Shown: positions 40,867 through 49,426 of the stretch, in pieces
How the letters are laid out: each line of letters opens with the position of its first letter
How positions within the stretch are numbered: the stretch's first letter is position 1
From: Terrabacter sp040702505
GTDB lineage: Bacteria; Actinomycetota; Actinomycetes; Actinomycetales; Dermatophilaceae
Length of the DNA stretch: 64,000 nucleotides
NCBI RefSeq assembly: GCF_040702505.1
Contig: NZ_JBFBLC010000004.1
Span: forward strand, 310,001 to 374,000
Direction of reading: 5' to 3'
Position numbers and translations under genes: made by a program
Notes under the pieces: model-generated
Database searches by the model: none
Told to the model about the DNA's origin: nothing
What the model saw: only the letters and a program-made list of their open reading frames with translations

Positions 40867-40896
40867 TTTGTGCATGGCTTCACAAACGTCTAGCCT
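40867..40896 (+). promoter_or_regulatory. rex-hemACD promoter with Rex operator
   Basis: TTTGTGCATGGCTTCACAAA (40867-40886) matches the Rex operator TTGTGAA-N4-TTCACAA with one mismatch. It overlaps a promoter with -35 TTGTGC (40868-40873), a 17-bp spacer and -10 TAGCCT (40891-40896). Rex bound here would block polymerase until NADH rises, as known for the same operon in Streptomyces. Confidence 0.88.
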
Positions 40897-40960
40897 GAAC
40901 GGGTCCAAACGTGCTCCGCGTTCGGCAGAACGCCTCTTCGAGAGGAGCCGGTGAGCAAGA

Positions 40961-41641
40961 GTGTCCGCCGACCCTGCACTGCGTCGAGAGATCCCCGACG
41001 CAACCGTCGCGCGGCTTCCCGAGTACCTCCGGACGCTCTCCCGCCTCGCTGAGGACGGCGTCCTGTCGGTGTCGTCCGAGGAGCTCGCGGCAGAGGTCGG
41101 AGTGCGATCGGCGCAGCTGCGCAAGGACCTCAGCCACCTCGGCTCCTACGGCGTGCGCGGTGTCGGCTACGACGTCGAGACGCTGGCCCTCGAGATCTCC
41201 CGCGCCCTGGGCCTGACCGAGGACTGGCCGGTCGCCATCGTCGGGATGGGCAACCTCGGCCACGCGCTCGCCTCCTACTCCGGCTTCGTCACGAAGGGCT
41301 TCCGCATCGTCGGCCTCTATGACGACGACCCGGCCCTGACCGGCGAGCGGATCGTCGGCGTGCCGATCCGGCCGCTGGCCGAGCTCGACGCCGACCACGC
41401 CGTCGACCCGATCGCCATCGGCGTCATCGCGACGCCCGCGCCCGCCGCCCAGGCCGTCTGCGACGCGCTGGTCGGCGCCGGCATCAGCTCGATCCTCAAC
41501 TTCGCACCGGCAGTCCTGACGGTGCCCGACGGCGTCGACGTACGCCGCGTCGACCTCTCCACGGAGCTGCAGATCCTCGCCTTCCACGCCCAGCGCAAGT
41601 CCCTCGCCGCCGGCGACCTCAGTGCGGTGGCCGCACCGTGA
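40961..41641 (+). CDS. rex: Rex, redox-sensing transcriptional repressor
   Basis: The 226-residue protein has an N-terminal winged helix (IPDATVARLPEYLRTLSRLA, VRSAQLRKDLSHLGSYGVRG) and a Rossmann domain with VAIVGMGNLGHALASY that binds NADH/NAD+, ending DLSTELQILAFHAQRKS for domain-swapped dimerisation. It senses the NADH/NAD+ ratio and represses respiratory genes. Its own promoter carries a Rex site. The GTG start at 40961 has a distant GGAG, so the exact start is less sure. Its stop overlaps hemA (GTGA). Confidence 0.95.
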   Translation: MSADPALRREIPDATVARLPEYLRTLSRLAEDGVLSVSSEELAAEVGVRSAQLRKDLSHLGSYGVRGVGYDVETLALEISRALGLTEDWPVAIVGMGNLGHALASYSGFVTKGFRIVGLYDDDPALTGERIVGVPIRPLAELDADHAVDPIAIGVIATPAPAAQAVCDALVGAGISSILNFAPAVLTVPDGVDVRRVDLSTELQILAFHAQRKSLAAGDLSAVAAP

Positions 41642-43020
41642 GCCTGCTCGTGATCGGACTGTCCCACCACACGGCACCGCTCGCGGTCCTCGAGGCGCTC
41701 TCGGAGCATCCCGACCGGGCCGAGGCCATCGCCTCCTCCGTCCTCGGGTCGGCCACGGCCACCGAGACCGTGGTGCTCTCCACGTGCAACCGGCTCGAGG
41801 TCTACGCCGCGGTCCCGGCCTTCCACCCCGCCGTCGCCGCCATCGGTGAGGCGCTCGCCATCGCCGCCGGCATCGAGGCCCCGGCATCCGCCCGGCCCCC
41901 GGCCGAGCTGCCGCCCAGCGACCCGCGGTCGGCGCTCGCCGCACGCGCCGAGGCGCTGGCCGACCACCTCTACGTGCGGTACGACGACGCGGCGGTCGCC
42001 CACGCCTTCACCGTCGCGTGCGGGCTCGACTCCATGGCCGTCGGCGAGGCGCAGATCCTCGGCCAGATGCGCGACGCCCTGTCCGGCGCGCAGGGCCGCG
42101 GCCAGGTCGGCGAGTCGCTCAACGCGCTCTTCCAGGGCGCGCTCCGCGTGGGCAAGCGCGCGCACACCGAGACCGAGATCGACCAGCACAGCGTCTCGCT
42201 CGTGCAGATCGCGCTCGAGGAGGCCGCGTCGGTGCTCGGCCCGCTCCACGGCGCCTCAGCCGCCATCGTCGGCGCGGGCGGCATGAGCGGCCTCGCCGCC
42301 GCCACCACCCGCCGCCAGGGGATCGACGCCCTGACGATCGTCAACCGCACCCCCGAGCGCGCCGAGCGGCTGGCCGCGGCGACGTCCGGGGCCGCCCGCC
42401 CGTGGAGCGAGCTCGCCGACGTCGTCGCCGAGAGCGACCTCGTCATCTCGTGCACGGGTGCGGTCGGACACGTCATCACCGCCGACCTGCTCGCCGAGAG
42501 CGCCGCCCGCCGCGGTGGCCGCCCGCAGTTCGTCGTCGACCTGGCGCTCCCGCGCGACGTGGAGCCCGCCGACTCGTGGCAGCGCGCGATCCCCGGAGTC
42601 ACCCTCGTGGACCTGCAGGCCCTCGGCCTGCTCCTCGAAGGACGCGCGGACACCACCGAGGTCGTCCGCGTCCGCGAGCTCGTGACCGGTGAGGTGGCCG
42701 ACTACCTGACCCGGCGCATGGAGAAGTCCGTGGCGCCCACCGTCGCGGCCCTGCGCGCCCGCGCAGCCGACCTCGTGGCGACCGAGATGGACCGCCTGGA
42801 CCAGCGGCTGCCCGGCCTGGACGAGACCACGCGCGCCGAGGTGGCCCTGGCCGTGCACCGCATCGTCGAGAAGCTGCTGCACACCCCGACCATGCGGGTC
42901 AAGGAGTTCGCGATGGAGGGCACCGGCGACGACTACGCCGCGGCCCTGCGCGAGCTGTTCGACCTCGAGCCGAAGGACGTCGCCAACGTGTCCGCCCCGC
43001 CGAAGCGAGCCCAGCCGTGA
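41638..43020 (+). CDS. hemA: glutamyl-tRNA reductase
   Basis: The 460-residue enzyme has the catalytic cysteine in STCNRLEVY (C50), the NADPH domain with IVGAGGMSGLAAATTRRQG and the C-terminal dimer helix. It reduces Glu-tRNA to glutamate-1-semialdehyde, the first committed step of C5 tetrapyrrole synthesis; hemL, the second step, is at 47.3 kb. The start is the GTG in the GTGA overlap with rex, so redox control of rex reaches heme supply directly. Confidence 0.97.
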   Translation: MSLLVIGLSHHTAPLAVLEALSEHPDRAEAIASSVLGSATATETVVLSTCNRLEVYAAVPAFHPAVAAIGEALAIAAGIEAPASARPPAELPPSDPRSALAARAEALADHLYVRYDDAAVAHAFTVACGLDSMAVGEAQILGQMRDALSGAQGRGQVGESLNALFQGALRVGKRAHTETEIDQHSVSLVQIALEEAASVLGPLHGASAAIVGAGGMSGLAAATTRRQGIDALTIVNRTPERAERLAAATSGAARPWSELADVVAESDLVISCTGAVGHVITADLLAESAARRGGRPQFVVDLALPRDVEPADSWQRAIPGVTLVDLQALGLLLEGRADTTEVVRVRELVTGEVADYLTRRMEKSVAPTVAALRARAADLVATEMDRLDQRLPGLDETTRAEVALAVHRIVEKLLHTPTMRVKEFAMEGTGDDYAAALRELFDLEPKDVANVSAPPKRAQP

Positions 43021-44018
43021 CCGCCCTGCGCCTCGGCACCCGCCGCTCCGCTCTCGCCACCACCCAGTCCGGGTGGGTGGCCGACCAGCTGCGCGCCGCG
43101 GGCCACGAGGTCGAGCTCGTCGAGATCACCACCGAGGGCGACGTCTCCGGTGAGCTGCTGACGGCCATCGGCGGCACGGGCGTGTTCGCCGCGGCCATCC
43201 GCCATGCCCTGCTCGACGGACGCATCGATGTCGCCGTGCACTCGCTCAAGGACCTCCCGACGACGCCCGAGCCCGGGCTCGTCGTGGCCGCGGTGCCCGT
43301 GCGCGAGGACAGCCGCGACGTCCTCGTCGCGCGAGACGGGCTGACCCTGGGCGAGCTGCCCGCCGGGTCGGTCGTCGGCACCGGCTCCCCGCGCCGCACC
43401 GCCCAGCTGGCGGCGCTCGGTCTCGGCATCGAGATCCGCCCGATCCGCGGCAACGTCGACACCCGGATCGGCCTCGTCACCTCGGGTGCGGTCGACGCCG
43501 TGGTGCTGGCCCGCGCCGGCCTGGCGCGCCTCGGCCGCCTCGACGAGGCCACCGAGGTGATCGACCCGATCCAGGTCCTGCCCGCCCCCGGACAGGGCGC
43601 GCTCGCGGTCGAGTGCCGCTCCGACCGACACGAAGTGGTCGCCGCCGTCTCCGTCCTCGACGACCCGGACACCCGCGCCTGCGTCCTGGCCGAGCGCGCC
43701 CTGCTCGCGGCCCTCGAGGCCGGCTGCACCGCCCCGATCGGAGCCCTGGCCGAGGTCGTCGAGGGCGACGACGGCCTCGAGCTGTCGCTCCGCGGCTTCG
43801 TCGGCAGCGAGGACGGCTCCCTCGAGCTGCGCCGGTCGCTGGTCGGGCCGCACGCCGAGCCCGAGGCGCTCGGCCGGCGCCTGGCCCAGGTCCTGCTCGA
43901 GGACGGCGCCGCCGGCCTGGACCTCACCGACCATCCGACGAGCGGCACCGAGCCGGCCGTCGTCGCCCCAGCACACGCCCCACGCCAAGCCCCACACCGA
44001 CCGGAGCAAGTTTCGTGA
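43017..44018 (+). CDS. hemC: porphobilinogen deaminase (hydroxymethylbilane synthase)
   Basis: The 333-residue enzyme begins LRLGTRRSALATTQ, contains the catalytic HSLKDLP, RRTAQL and RGNVDTR, and the dipyrromethane-attachment cysteine in LEAGCTAPIGA (C237). It joins four porphobilinogens. GTGA overlaps couple it to hemA and hemD. The last 20 residues are a proline/histidine-rich tail beyond the usual family end. Confidence 0.96.
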   Translation: MTALRLGTRRSALATTQSGWVADQLRAAGHEVELVEITTEGDVSGELLTAIGGTGVFAAAIRHALLDGRIDVAVHSLKDLPTTPEPGLVVAAVPVREDSRDVLVARDGLTLGELPAGSVVGTGSPRRTAQLAALGLGIEIRPIRGNVDTRIGLVTSGAVDAVVLARAGLARLGRLDEATEVIDPIQVLPAPGQGALAVECRSDRHEVVAAVSVLDDPDTRACVLAERALLAALEAGCTAPIGALAEVVEGDDGLELSLRGFVGSEDGSLELRRSLVGPHAEPEALGRRLAQVLLEDGAAGLDLTDHPTSGTEPAVVAPAHAPRQAPHRPEQVS

Positions 44019-45664
44019 CTCCTACCTCGCAGCCGTCGGACGAGACGGCCTCCGCCCCCACCACCGCGACGACGCCGGCCCGGGTGGCCTTCGTCGGCTC
44101 GGGCCCGGGTGACCCGGGCCTGATGACGCTGCGCGGCCGTGACCTGCTGGCCGCCGCCGACGTGGTGGTCCTCGACCGCATCGCCCGCGACGACGTGGTG
44201 CTGCAGCACGCCCGCCCGGACGTCGAGATCATCGACGCCGGACACGGTGAGCAGGGCCAGGAGCTCACCCAGGCCATGCGCGCCAAGATCGTTGTCAAGG
44301 CCGCGAAGTCCGTCGCCCCCGGCGGCCTCGTGGTGCGGCTCATGGACGGCGACCCCGCCACTTTCAACGGGCTCGTCGAGGAGGTGCGCGCCTGTCGCAA
44401 GGCCGGCATCACCTACGACGTCGTCCCCGGGGTGTCCGCGCTCACTGCCGGCCCGACGTATGCCGGTGTGCCGCTGACCTCGAAGTCCACCGGCGCCGTG
44501 CACGTCGTCGGGGTCGACCACGCGGGCGCCGACTACGCGGCGTACGCCGCCGACTCCGACACGCTCGTGCTGCTCGGCGGCAGCGAGGGCATCCGCTCCG
44601 CCCTCGAGGCGCTGCGCGAGGCCGGCCGTCCCGGCGAGTCCCTCGTCGCGCTGAGCGCCGCCTGCACCACCGTGAAGCAGTCCTCCGTCGCCACCACGCT
44701 CGCCGAGGTGGATGCCGTCTTCACCGGCAAGGAGCCGCTCGAGGTCACGCTCGCCGTCGTCTCGCCCAACGTCGAGCTGCGGGACGAGTTCTCCTGGTTC
44801 GAGTCCAAGCCGCTCTTCGGCTGGCGCGTCCTGGTGCCCCGCACCCAGGCGCAGGCCGGTTCGATGGTCGAGCGCCTCGCCGCCTACGGCGCGACCGCCG
44901 ACGTCGTGCCCACCATCTCCGTCGAGCCGCCGCGCACGCCGCAGCAGATGGAGAAGGCCGTCAAGGGCCTGGTCACCGGCCGCTACGAGTGGATCGGCTT
45001 CACTTCGGTCAACGCCGTGCGCGCCGTGCGCGAGCGCTTCGAGCAGTTCGGCCTGGACGCCCGCGCCTTCGCCGGGCTCAAGGTGGCGGCCGTCGGCGGC
45101 ACCACCGCCGCGGCGCTGCGCGAGTGGGGCATCAACCCCGACCTCGTCCCCGCGGGCGAGCAGTCCGCTGCCGGCCTGCTCGAGTCGTGGCCCGAGTTCG
45201 ACGAGGTGCTCGACCCGATCAACCGGGTCCTGCTGCCGCGGGCCGACATCGCCACCGAGACGCTCGTCGCCGGGCTGCGCGACATGGGCTGGGAGGTCGA
45301 CGACGTCACCGCCTACCGCACCGTGCGTGCGGCCCCGCCGGCTGCGCACATCCGCGACGCCATCAAGGGCGGCGACTACGACGCCGTGCTCTTCACGTCG
45401 AGCTCGACGGTGCGCAACCTCGTCGGCATCGCCGGAAAGCCGCACGCCGCAACGGTCGTCGCGTGCATCGGCCCCGCCACGGCCAAGACCGCACAGGAGC
45501 ACGGCCTGCGCGTCGACGTCCTGGCACCGGAGGCCTCCGCCCTCAGCCTCGTCGACGCGCTCGCCGGCCACGGTGTCGGGCTCGCGGTCGCGGCCGTCGA
45601 GGCCGGGCAGCCCGTCCAGCGACCCAGCGACAAGCGCCCGGCATCGCGCCGCCGCGCCCGCTGA
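44015..45664 (+). CDS. hemD: uroporphyrinogen-III synthase fused to a SUMT-like methyltransferase domain
   Basis: From GTG 44015 the protein has 549 residues. The first 260 residues resemble uroporphyrinogen-III C-methyltransferase (FVGSGPGDPGLMTLRG, VVPGVSALTAGPTYAGVP), but the usual GGDP-FxFGRG motif reads DGDPATFNG, so methyltransferase activity is doubtful. The second half is HemD: RVLVPRTQAQ, WIGFTSVNAVRAV, VAAVGGTTAAAL, VLLPRADIA, YDAVLFTSSSTVRNLVG. HemD closes the tetrapyrrole ring. The C terminus is a basic tail. This fusion is usual in actinobacteria. Confidence 0.93.
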   Translation: MTPTSQPSDETASAPTTATTPARVAFVGSGPGDPGLMTLRGRDLLAAADVVVLDRIARDDVVLQHARPDVEIIDAGHGEQGQELTQAMRAKIVVKAAKSVAPGGLVVRLMDGDPATFNGLVEEVRACRKAGITYDVVPGVSALTAGPTYAGVPLTSKSTGAVHVVGVDHAGADYAAYAADSDTLVLLGGSEGIRSALEALREAGRPGESLVALSAACTTVKQSSVATTLAEVDAVFTGKEPLEVTLAVVSPNVELRDEFSWFESKPLFGWRVLVPRTQAQAGSMVERLAAYGATADVVPTISVEPPRTPQQMEKAVKGLVTGRYEWIGFTSVNAVRAVRERFEQFGLDARAFAGLKVAAVGGTTAAALREWGINPDLVPAGEQSAAGLLESWPEFDEVLDPINRVLLPRADIATETLVAGLRDMGWEVDDVTAYRTVRAAPPAAHIRDAIKGGDYDAVLFTSSSTVRNLVGIAGKPHAATVVACIGPATAKTAQEHGLRVDVLAPEASALSLVDALAGHGVGLAVAAVEAGQPVQRPSDKRPASRRRAR

Positions 45665-45675
45665 GGAGGTCTGCG

Positions 45676-46641
45676 GTGATCGAGCGCCCCCGTCGCCTGC
45701 GCCAGAACCCCGTCCTGCGATCCCTCGTCGCGGAGACTCGGCTGCACCCGCGTGACCTGGTGCTGCCCGTCTTCGTCGGCGAGGGCCTCACCGAGCCGCG
45801 GCCGATCGCCAGCATGCCCGGCGTGGTCCAGCACACGCTCGAGAGCCTCGTCGAGGAGGCCCACCGCTGCGTGGCCGCCGGCCTCGGCGGGATCATGCTC
45901 TTCGGCGTCCCCCAGCACAAGGACGCGACGGGCACGGGCGCGGTCGATGCGGACGGCATACTCAATGTCGCGCTGCGCACGGTCCGCGAGGCCGTCGGCG
46001 ACGACCTCGTCGTCATGGCCGACACCTGCCTCGACGAGTTCACCGACCACGGCCACTGCGGCGTCATCGACGAGCGCGGGCGGGTCGACAACGACGCCAC
46101 CAACCTGATCTACGCCGAGATGGCGGTCGCCCAGGCCCGCGCCGGCGCCCACGTCGTCGCACCCTCGGGGATGATGGACGGCCAGGTCGCCGTCATCCGG
46201 GAGGCGCTCGACGCCGAGGGGTTCACCGACACCGTCATCCTCGCCTACTCGGCCAAGTACGCCTCGGCCTTCTTCGGCCCGTTCCGCGAGGCGGTGCAGT
46301 CGAGCCTGCAGGGCGACCGGCGCACCTACCAGCAGGACGCCGCCAACATCGTCGAGTCGCTGCGCGAGATCGACCTCGACATCGCCGAGGGCGCCGACAT
46401 GGTGATGGTCAAGCCGGCCATGTCCTACCTCGACGTCGTCGCGGCGGCGGCGGAGCGCTCGTCGGTGCCGGTGGCTGCCTACCAGGTGTCGGGGGAGTAC
46501 TCCATGATCCACGCGGCCGCCGCGAACGGCTGGATCGACCTGCGCACCGCGGCCCTGGAGTCGCTGGTGTCGATCCGGCGTGCGGGCGCCCAGGTCGTGC
46601 TCACGTACTTCGCCCTCGATGTTCCCGAGTGGCTTGCCTGA
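45676..46641 (+). CDS. hemB: delta-aminolevulinic acid dehydratase (porphobilinogen synthase)
   Basis: The 321-residue TIM barrel has the metal/substrate segment MADTCLDEFTDHGHCG, the Schiff-base lysines in AYSAKYASAFFGPF and VMVKPAMSYLD, and YQVSGEYSMI. It condenses two aminolevulinates. A GAGGAGG motif precedes the GTG at 45676, 11 bp after hemD, completing the rex-hemA-C-D-B operon. Confidence 0.97.
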   Translation: MIERPRRLRQNPVLRSLVAETRLHPRDLVLPVFVGEGLTEPRPIASMPGVVQHTLESLVEEAHRCVAAGLGGIMLFGVPQHKDATGTGAVDADGILNVALRTVREAVGDDLVVMADTCLDEFTDHGHCGVIDERGRVDNDATNLIYAEMAVAQARAGAHVVAPSGMMDGQVAVIREALDAEGFTDTVILAYSAKYASAFFGPFREAVQSSLQGDRRTYQQDAANIVESLREIDLDIAEGADMVMVKPAMSYLDVVAAAAERSSVPVAAYQVSGEYSMIHAAAANGWIDLRTAALESLVSIRRAGAQVVLTYFALDVPEWLA

Positions 46642-46648
46642 CAGCAAC

Positions 46649-46668
46649 TACCATCTGTGACGTCACAG
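46649..46668 (+). promoter_or_regulatory. marR promoter and 14-bp palindromic operator
   Basis: TACCAT (46649-46654) fits a -10 element, and the perfect palindrome CTGTGACGTCACAG (46655-46668) follows it directly, covering the likely transcription start and touching the GGAGG ribosome-binding site. Position and symmetry suggest autorepression by the MarR protein encoded next. Confidence 0.55.
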
Positions 46669-46677
46669 GAGGTTGAC

Positions 46678-47172
46678 ATGTCAGGTTCAGGGGAAGACTG
46701 CCGGGACGGCGTGCGCTGGCTCAGCGACGCCGAGCAGGCGTCGTGGCGCGCGATCCTGCGCGGCACGAGGCTGCTCGAGCAGGCGCTCGACGACGCGCTC
46801 GGCGACGCCGGGCTCCAGCTGAGCGAGTACGAGATCATCTCCATGCTCTCGGAGAGCCCGAACCACCGGCTGCGGATGTCCGAGCTCGCCGCCATGGTGG
46901 TGCAGTCCCGCAGTCGCCTGACGCACACGGCCAAGCGCCTCGAGGACCGCGGCTGGGTGATCCGCGAGCAGTGTGCCGACGACCGGCGCGGCGTCGAGCT
47001 CGTGCTGACCGACGGTGGTCTCGAGGCCGTGCGCACGATCGCGCAGGTGCACGTGCAGAGCGTGCGCGACAACCTCGTCGACATCATGACGCCCGAGCAG
47101 TTCACCGCCATCGGCGACGCGATGGGGATCGTGCGCGACCACCTCGACCCGCAGGCCATCAGCGGCCGCTGA
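46678..47172 (+). CDS. MarR family transcriptional regulator
   Basis: The 164-residue protein has the MarR winged helix: GLQLSEYEIISMLSES, MSELAAMVVQSRSRLTHTAK, LEDRGWVIREQCADDRRGVE with the wing. GGAGG lies 5 nt before the ATG. It stands between hemB and hemL, but a palindromic site at its own promoter suggests it mainly represses itself and perhaps the following hemL. The ligand is unknown; many MarR proteins sense phenolic compounds or oxidants. Confidence 0.88.
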   Translation: MSGSGEDCRDGVRWLSDAEQASWRAILRGTRLLEQALDDALGDAGLQLSEYEIISMLSESPNHRLRMSELAAMVVQSRSRLTHTAKRLEDRGWVIREQCADDRRGVELVLTDGGLEAVRTIAQVHVQSVRDNLVDIMTPEQFTAIGDAMGIVRDHLDPQAISGR

Positions 47173-47220
47173 CCGTCGAGAGGCCACGTCTGGCCCCAGT
47201 CCACCGCGTCGAGAGGCCGC
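47173..47220. repeat. two copies of GTCGAGAGGCC, 33 bp apart
   Basis: GTCGAGAGGCCACG at 47175 and GTCGAGAGGCCGCG at 47208 follow the marR stop directly. The 14-mer GTCGAGAGGCCACG is the reverse complement of the repeat core at 25.6 kb. Confidence 0.65.
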
Positions 47221-47255
47221 GCGCGGACCCCGGGGGAGCGGTAGACCGTCACGCC

Positions 47256-47266
47256 TTGAGAGACTG
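47256..47266 (+). promoter_or_regulatory. candidate leaderless hemL promoter box TTGAGAGACTG
   Basis: The 11-mer TTGAGAGACTG ends 6 nt before the hemL ATG; the same 11-mer occurs at 49410 before the mutase gene. Within it GAGACT sits 12 nt before the start, the position of a leaderless -10 element. Confidence 0.4.
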
Positions 47267-47271
47267 TGGGG

Positions 47272-48609
47272 ATGAGCTCGCAGCCCGTCCCCGTCCAGAC
47301 CGACACCGACGCCCCCGCGTCCGCGGCGCTCCTCGCCCGCGCCAGCGAGGTCATCCCAGGGGGCGTGAACTCCCCGGTGCGCGCCTTCCGCGCCGTCGGC
47401 GGCACGCCGCGCTTCATGGCGAGCGGGTCGGGGCCGTGGCTGACCGACGCCGACGGCAAGCGCTACGTCGACCTGATCTGCTCGTGGGGACCGATGATCC
47501 TCGGCCATGCCCACCCCGACGTGGTGGCTGCGGTGACCGAGGCCGCTGCCCGGGGCTTCTCGTTCGGCACGCCCAGCGAGAACGAGGTGCGGCTCGCCGA
47601 GGAGATCGTGCACCGTGTCGAGCCGGTCGAGCAGGTGCGCCTGGTCAACTCGGGCACCGAGGCCACGATGTCGGCCATCCGCCTGGCGCGCGGCTTCACC
47701 GGCCGCGACGTCATCGTGAAGTTCGCAGGCTGCTACCACGGGCACGTCGACGCGCTCCTCGCCTCCGCGGGGTCGGGCGTGGCCACCTTCGCCCTGCCCG
47801 ACTCGGCCGGCGTGCCGCGCTCCAGTGCTGGCGAGACGATCGTCCTGCCCTTCAACGACCTCGCCGCCGTCGAGGCGGCGTTCGCCGAGCGTGGCCACGA
47901 GATCGCCGCCGTCATCACCGAGGCGGCTGCGGGCAACATGGGCGTCGTCCCGCCCGCGCCGGGATTCACCGAGGGGCTGCTGCGCATCACCAAGGAGCAC
48001 GGGGCCCTTCTCGTGTCCGACGAGGTCATGACCGGCTTCCGCTGCAGCGCGTCGGGCTTCTACGGGCTCGAGGGGTCGTATGCGGCGGGCGCGCCCGACC
48101 TGTTCACGTTCGGGAAGGTGATGGGTGGCGGTTTCCCGACGGCCGCCTTCGGTGGCCGGGCCGACGTCATGGCCCTGCTCGCGCCCCAAGGGCCCGTCTA
48201 CCAGGCCGGCACGCTCTCCGGTAACCCCGTCGCCTCGGCCGCCGGCCTCGCGACGCTGCAGGGCTGCACGCCCGAGGTCTACGCCCGCCTCGACGTCGTC
48301 GCGCACGCCATCGCCGACGCCGTCTCGAACGAGCTGTCCGCGGCGTCGGTGCCCCACACGGTCCAGTGGGCCGGCTCGATGTTCTCGGTCTTCTTCCGCG
48401 ACGGCGCCGTCTCGAACTACTCCGAGGCCAAGGACCAGGACAGCGCCGCGTTCCGCCGCTTCTTCCACTCGATGCTCAGCCAGGGCGTGCACCTGCCGCC
48501 GAGCGCCTTCGAGTCGTGGTTCGTCTCGGCCTCGCACGACGACGAGGCGGTCGACCATGTCATCGCGGCCCTGCCCGCGGCAGCGCGAGCAGCCGCCACG
48601 CCGGACTGA
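47272..48609 (+). CDS. hemL: glutamate-1-semialdehyde 2,1-aminomutase
   Basis: The 445-residue PLP enzyme has the aminomutase pattern: VIPGGVNSPVRAF, LICSWGPMILGHAHP, LVNSGTEATMSAIRLARGFT, FAGCYHGHVDALL, LVSDEVMTGFR (PLP aspartate) and TFGKVMGGGFP with the Schiff-base lysine. It converts the HemA product to 5-aminolevulinate. It lies 0.6 kb from the rex-hem operon with the MarR gene between, and has its own candidate promoter. Confidence 0.96.
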   Translation: MSSQPVPVQTDTDAPASAALLARASEVIPGGVNSPVRAFRAVGGTPRFMASGSGPWLTDADGKRYVDLICSWGPMILGHAHPDVVAAVTEAAARGFSFGTPSENEVRLAEEIVHRVEPVEQVRLVNSGTEATMSAIRLARGFTGRDVIVKFAGCYHGHVDALLASAGSGVATFALPDSAGVPRSSAGETIVLPFNDLAAVEAAFAERGHEIAAVITEAAAGNMGVVPPAPGFTEGLLRITKEHGALLVSDEVMTGFRCSASGFYGLEGSYAAGAPDLFTFGKVMGGGFPTAAFGGRADVMALLAPQGPVYQAGTLSGNPVASAAGLATLQGCTPEVYARLDVVAHAIADAVSNELSAASVPHTVQWAGSMFSVFFRDGAVSNYSEAKDQDSAAFRRFFHSMLSQGVHLPPSAFESWFVSASHDDEAVDHVIAALPAAARAAATPD

Positions 48610-48618
48610 GCCCTCGGG

Positions 48619-49236
48619 TCAGTGGACGCTGGCGAGCAGGACGCCGACGCCGACGAACAGGCCCCCGAAGACCCGGTTCACGGTGCGCTGCCCCGACTCG
48701 CGCTGCGTGAGGCGTCCGAGCCCGCGAGCTGCCGCTGCGAAGAAGAACCACATCACGATGACGTCGATCGCCATGATCGTGGCCCCCAGCACGACGTACT
48801 GCGGCAGCAGCGGCTGCTCCGGCCGGATGAACTGAGGCGTGAAGGCGAGGAAGAAGACCACCGCCTTGGGGTTGGTGAGGTTGACGAGCAGGCCGCGGCG
48901 GAACATCGACCACGCCGGCTCCCGGTGCACCTCACCGACCCGCGCCGCCGCCGCCCGCGACCGGAACTGACGCACCCCGAGGAACACGAGGTAGGCGGCG
49001 CCGACGTAGCGGATGACGTTGAACAACAGGGGAGAGCCCGCGACGAGCACCCCGAGGCCAGCTGCGACGACGGCGATGTGGACGAGCAGCGCGACCTGCT
49101 GGCCGAGGATGCCCCAGATCGACCGGGTCCAGCCGGAGCCCAGCGAGTTGGCCATCGTGTTGACGGCGCCGGCACCCGGCGTGAGGGAGATGAGCGTCCC
49201 CGCCGCGACGAGGGTGAGCCAGATCGACCACGACAC
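48619..49236 (-). CDS. LysE family translocator
   Basis: The 205-residue protein has six predicted helices and LysE/RhtB hallmarks: SLTPGAGAVNTMANSLGSGW in helix 1-loop, YVGAAYLVFLGVRQFRS and LLVNLTNPKAVVFFLAFTPQF. The family exports amino acids or related compounds. It converges with hemL (9 bp apart). TACACT begins 12 nt before the GTG at 49236, indicating a leaderless message. Confidence 0.88.
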   Translation of the reverse strand: MSWSIWLTLVAAGTLISLTPGAGAVNTMANSLGSGWTRSIWGILGQQVALLVHIAVVAAGLGVLVAGSPLLFNVIRYVGAAYLVFLGVRQFRSRAAAARVGEVHREPAWSMFRRGLLVNLTNPKAVVFFLAFTPQFIRPEQPLLPQYVVLGATIMAIDVIVMWFFFAAAARGLGRLTQRESGQRTVNRVFGGLFVGVGVLLASVH

Positions 49237-49426
49237 GGGTGGAGTGTAGGGCCGTCGCGCCGCTGTGCGGCGAGGTGTCCCGCGCCCACCCGGACGACGG
49301 CGTCACGGCTGCCACGACGGCCACCGGACGGCATACGGCCTCGGCGACGTCGTCGCACGTCACAGGGGGTGCACAGGCCCGGAGGCCGATTCGGTCCTGC
49401 GCCCGTCGTTTGAGAGACTGGCGACC

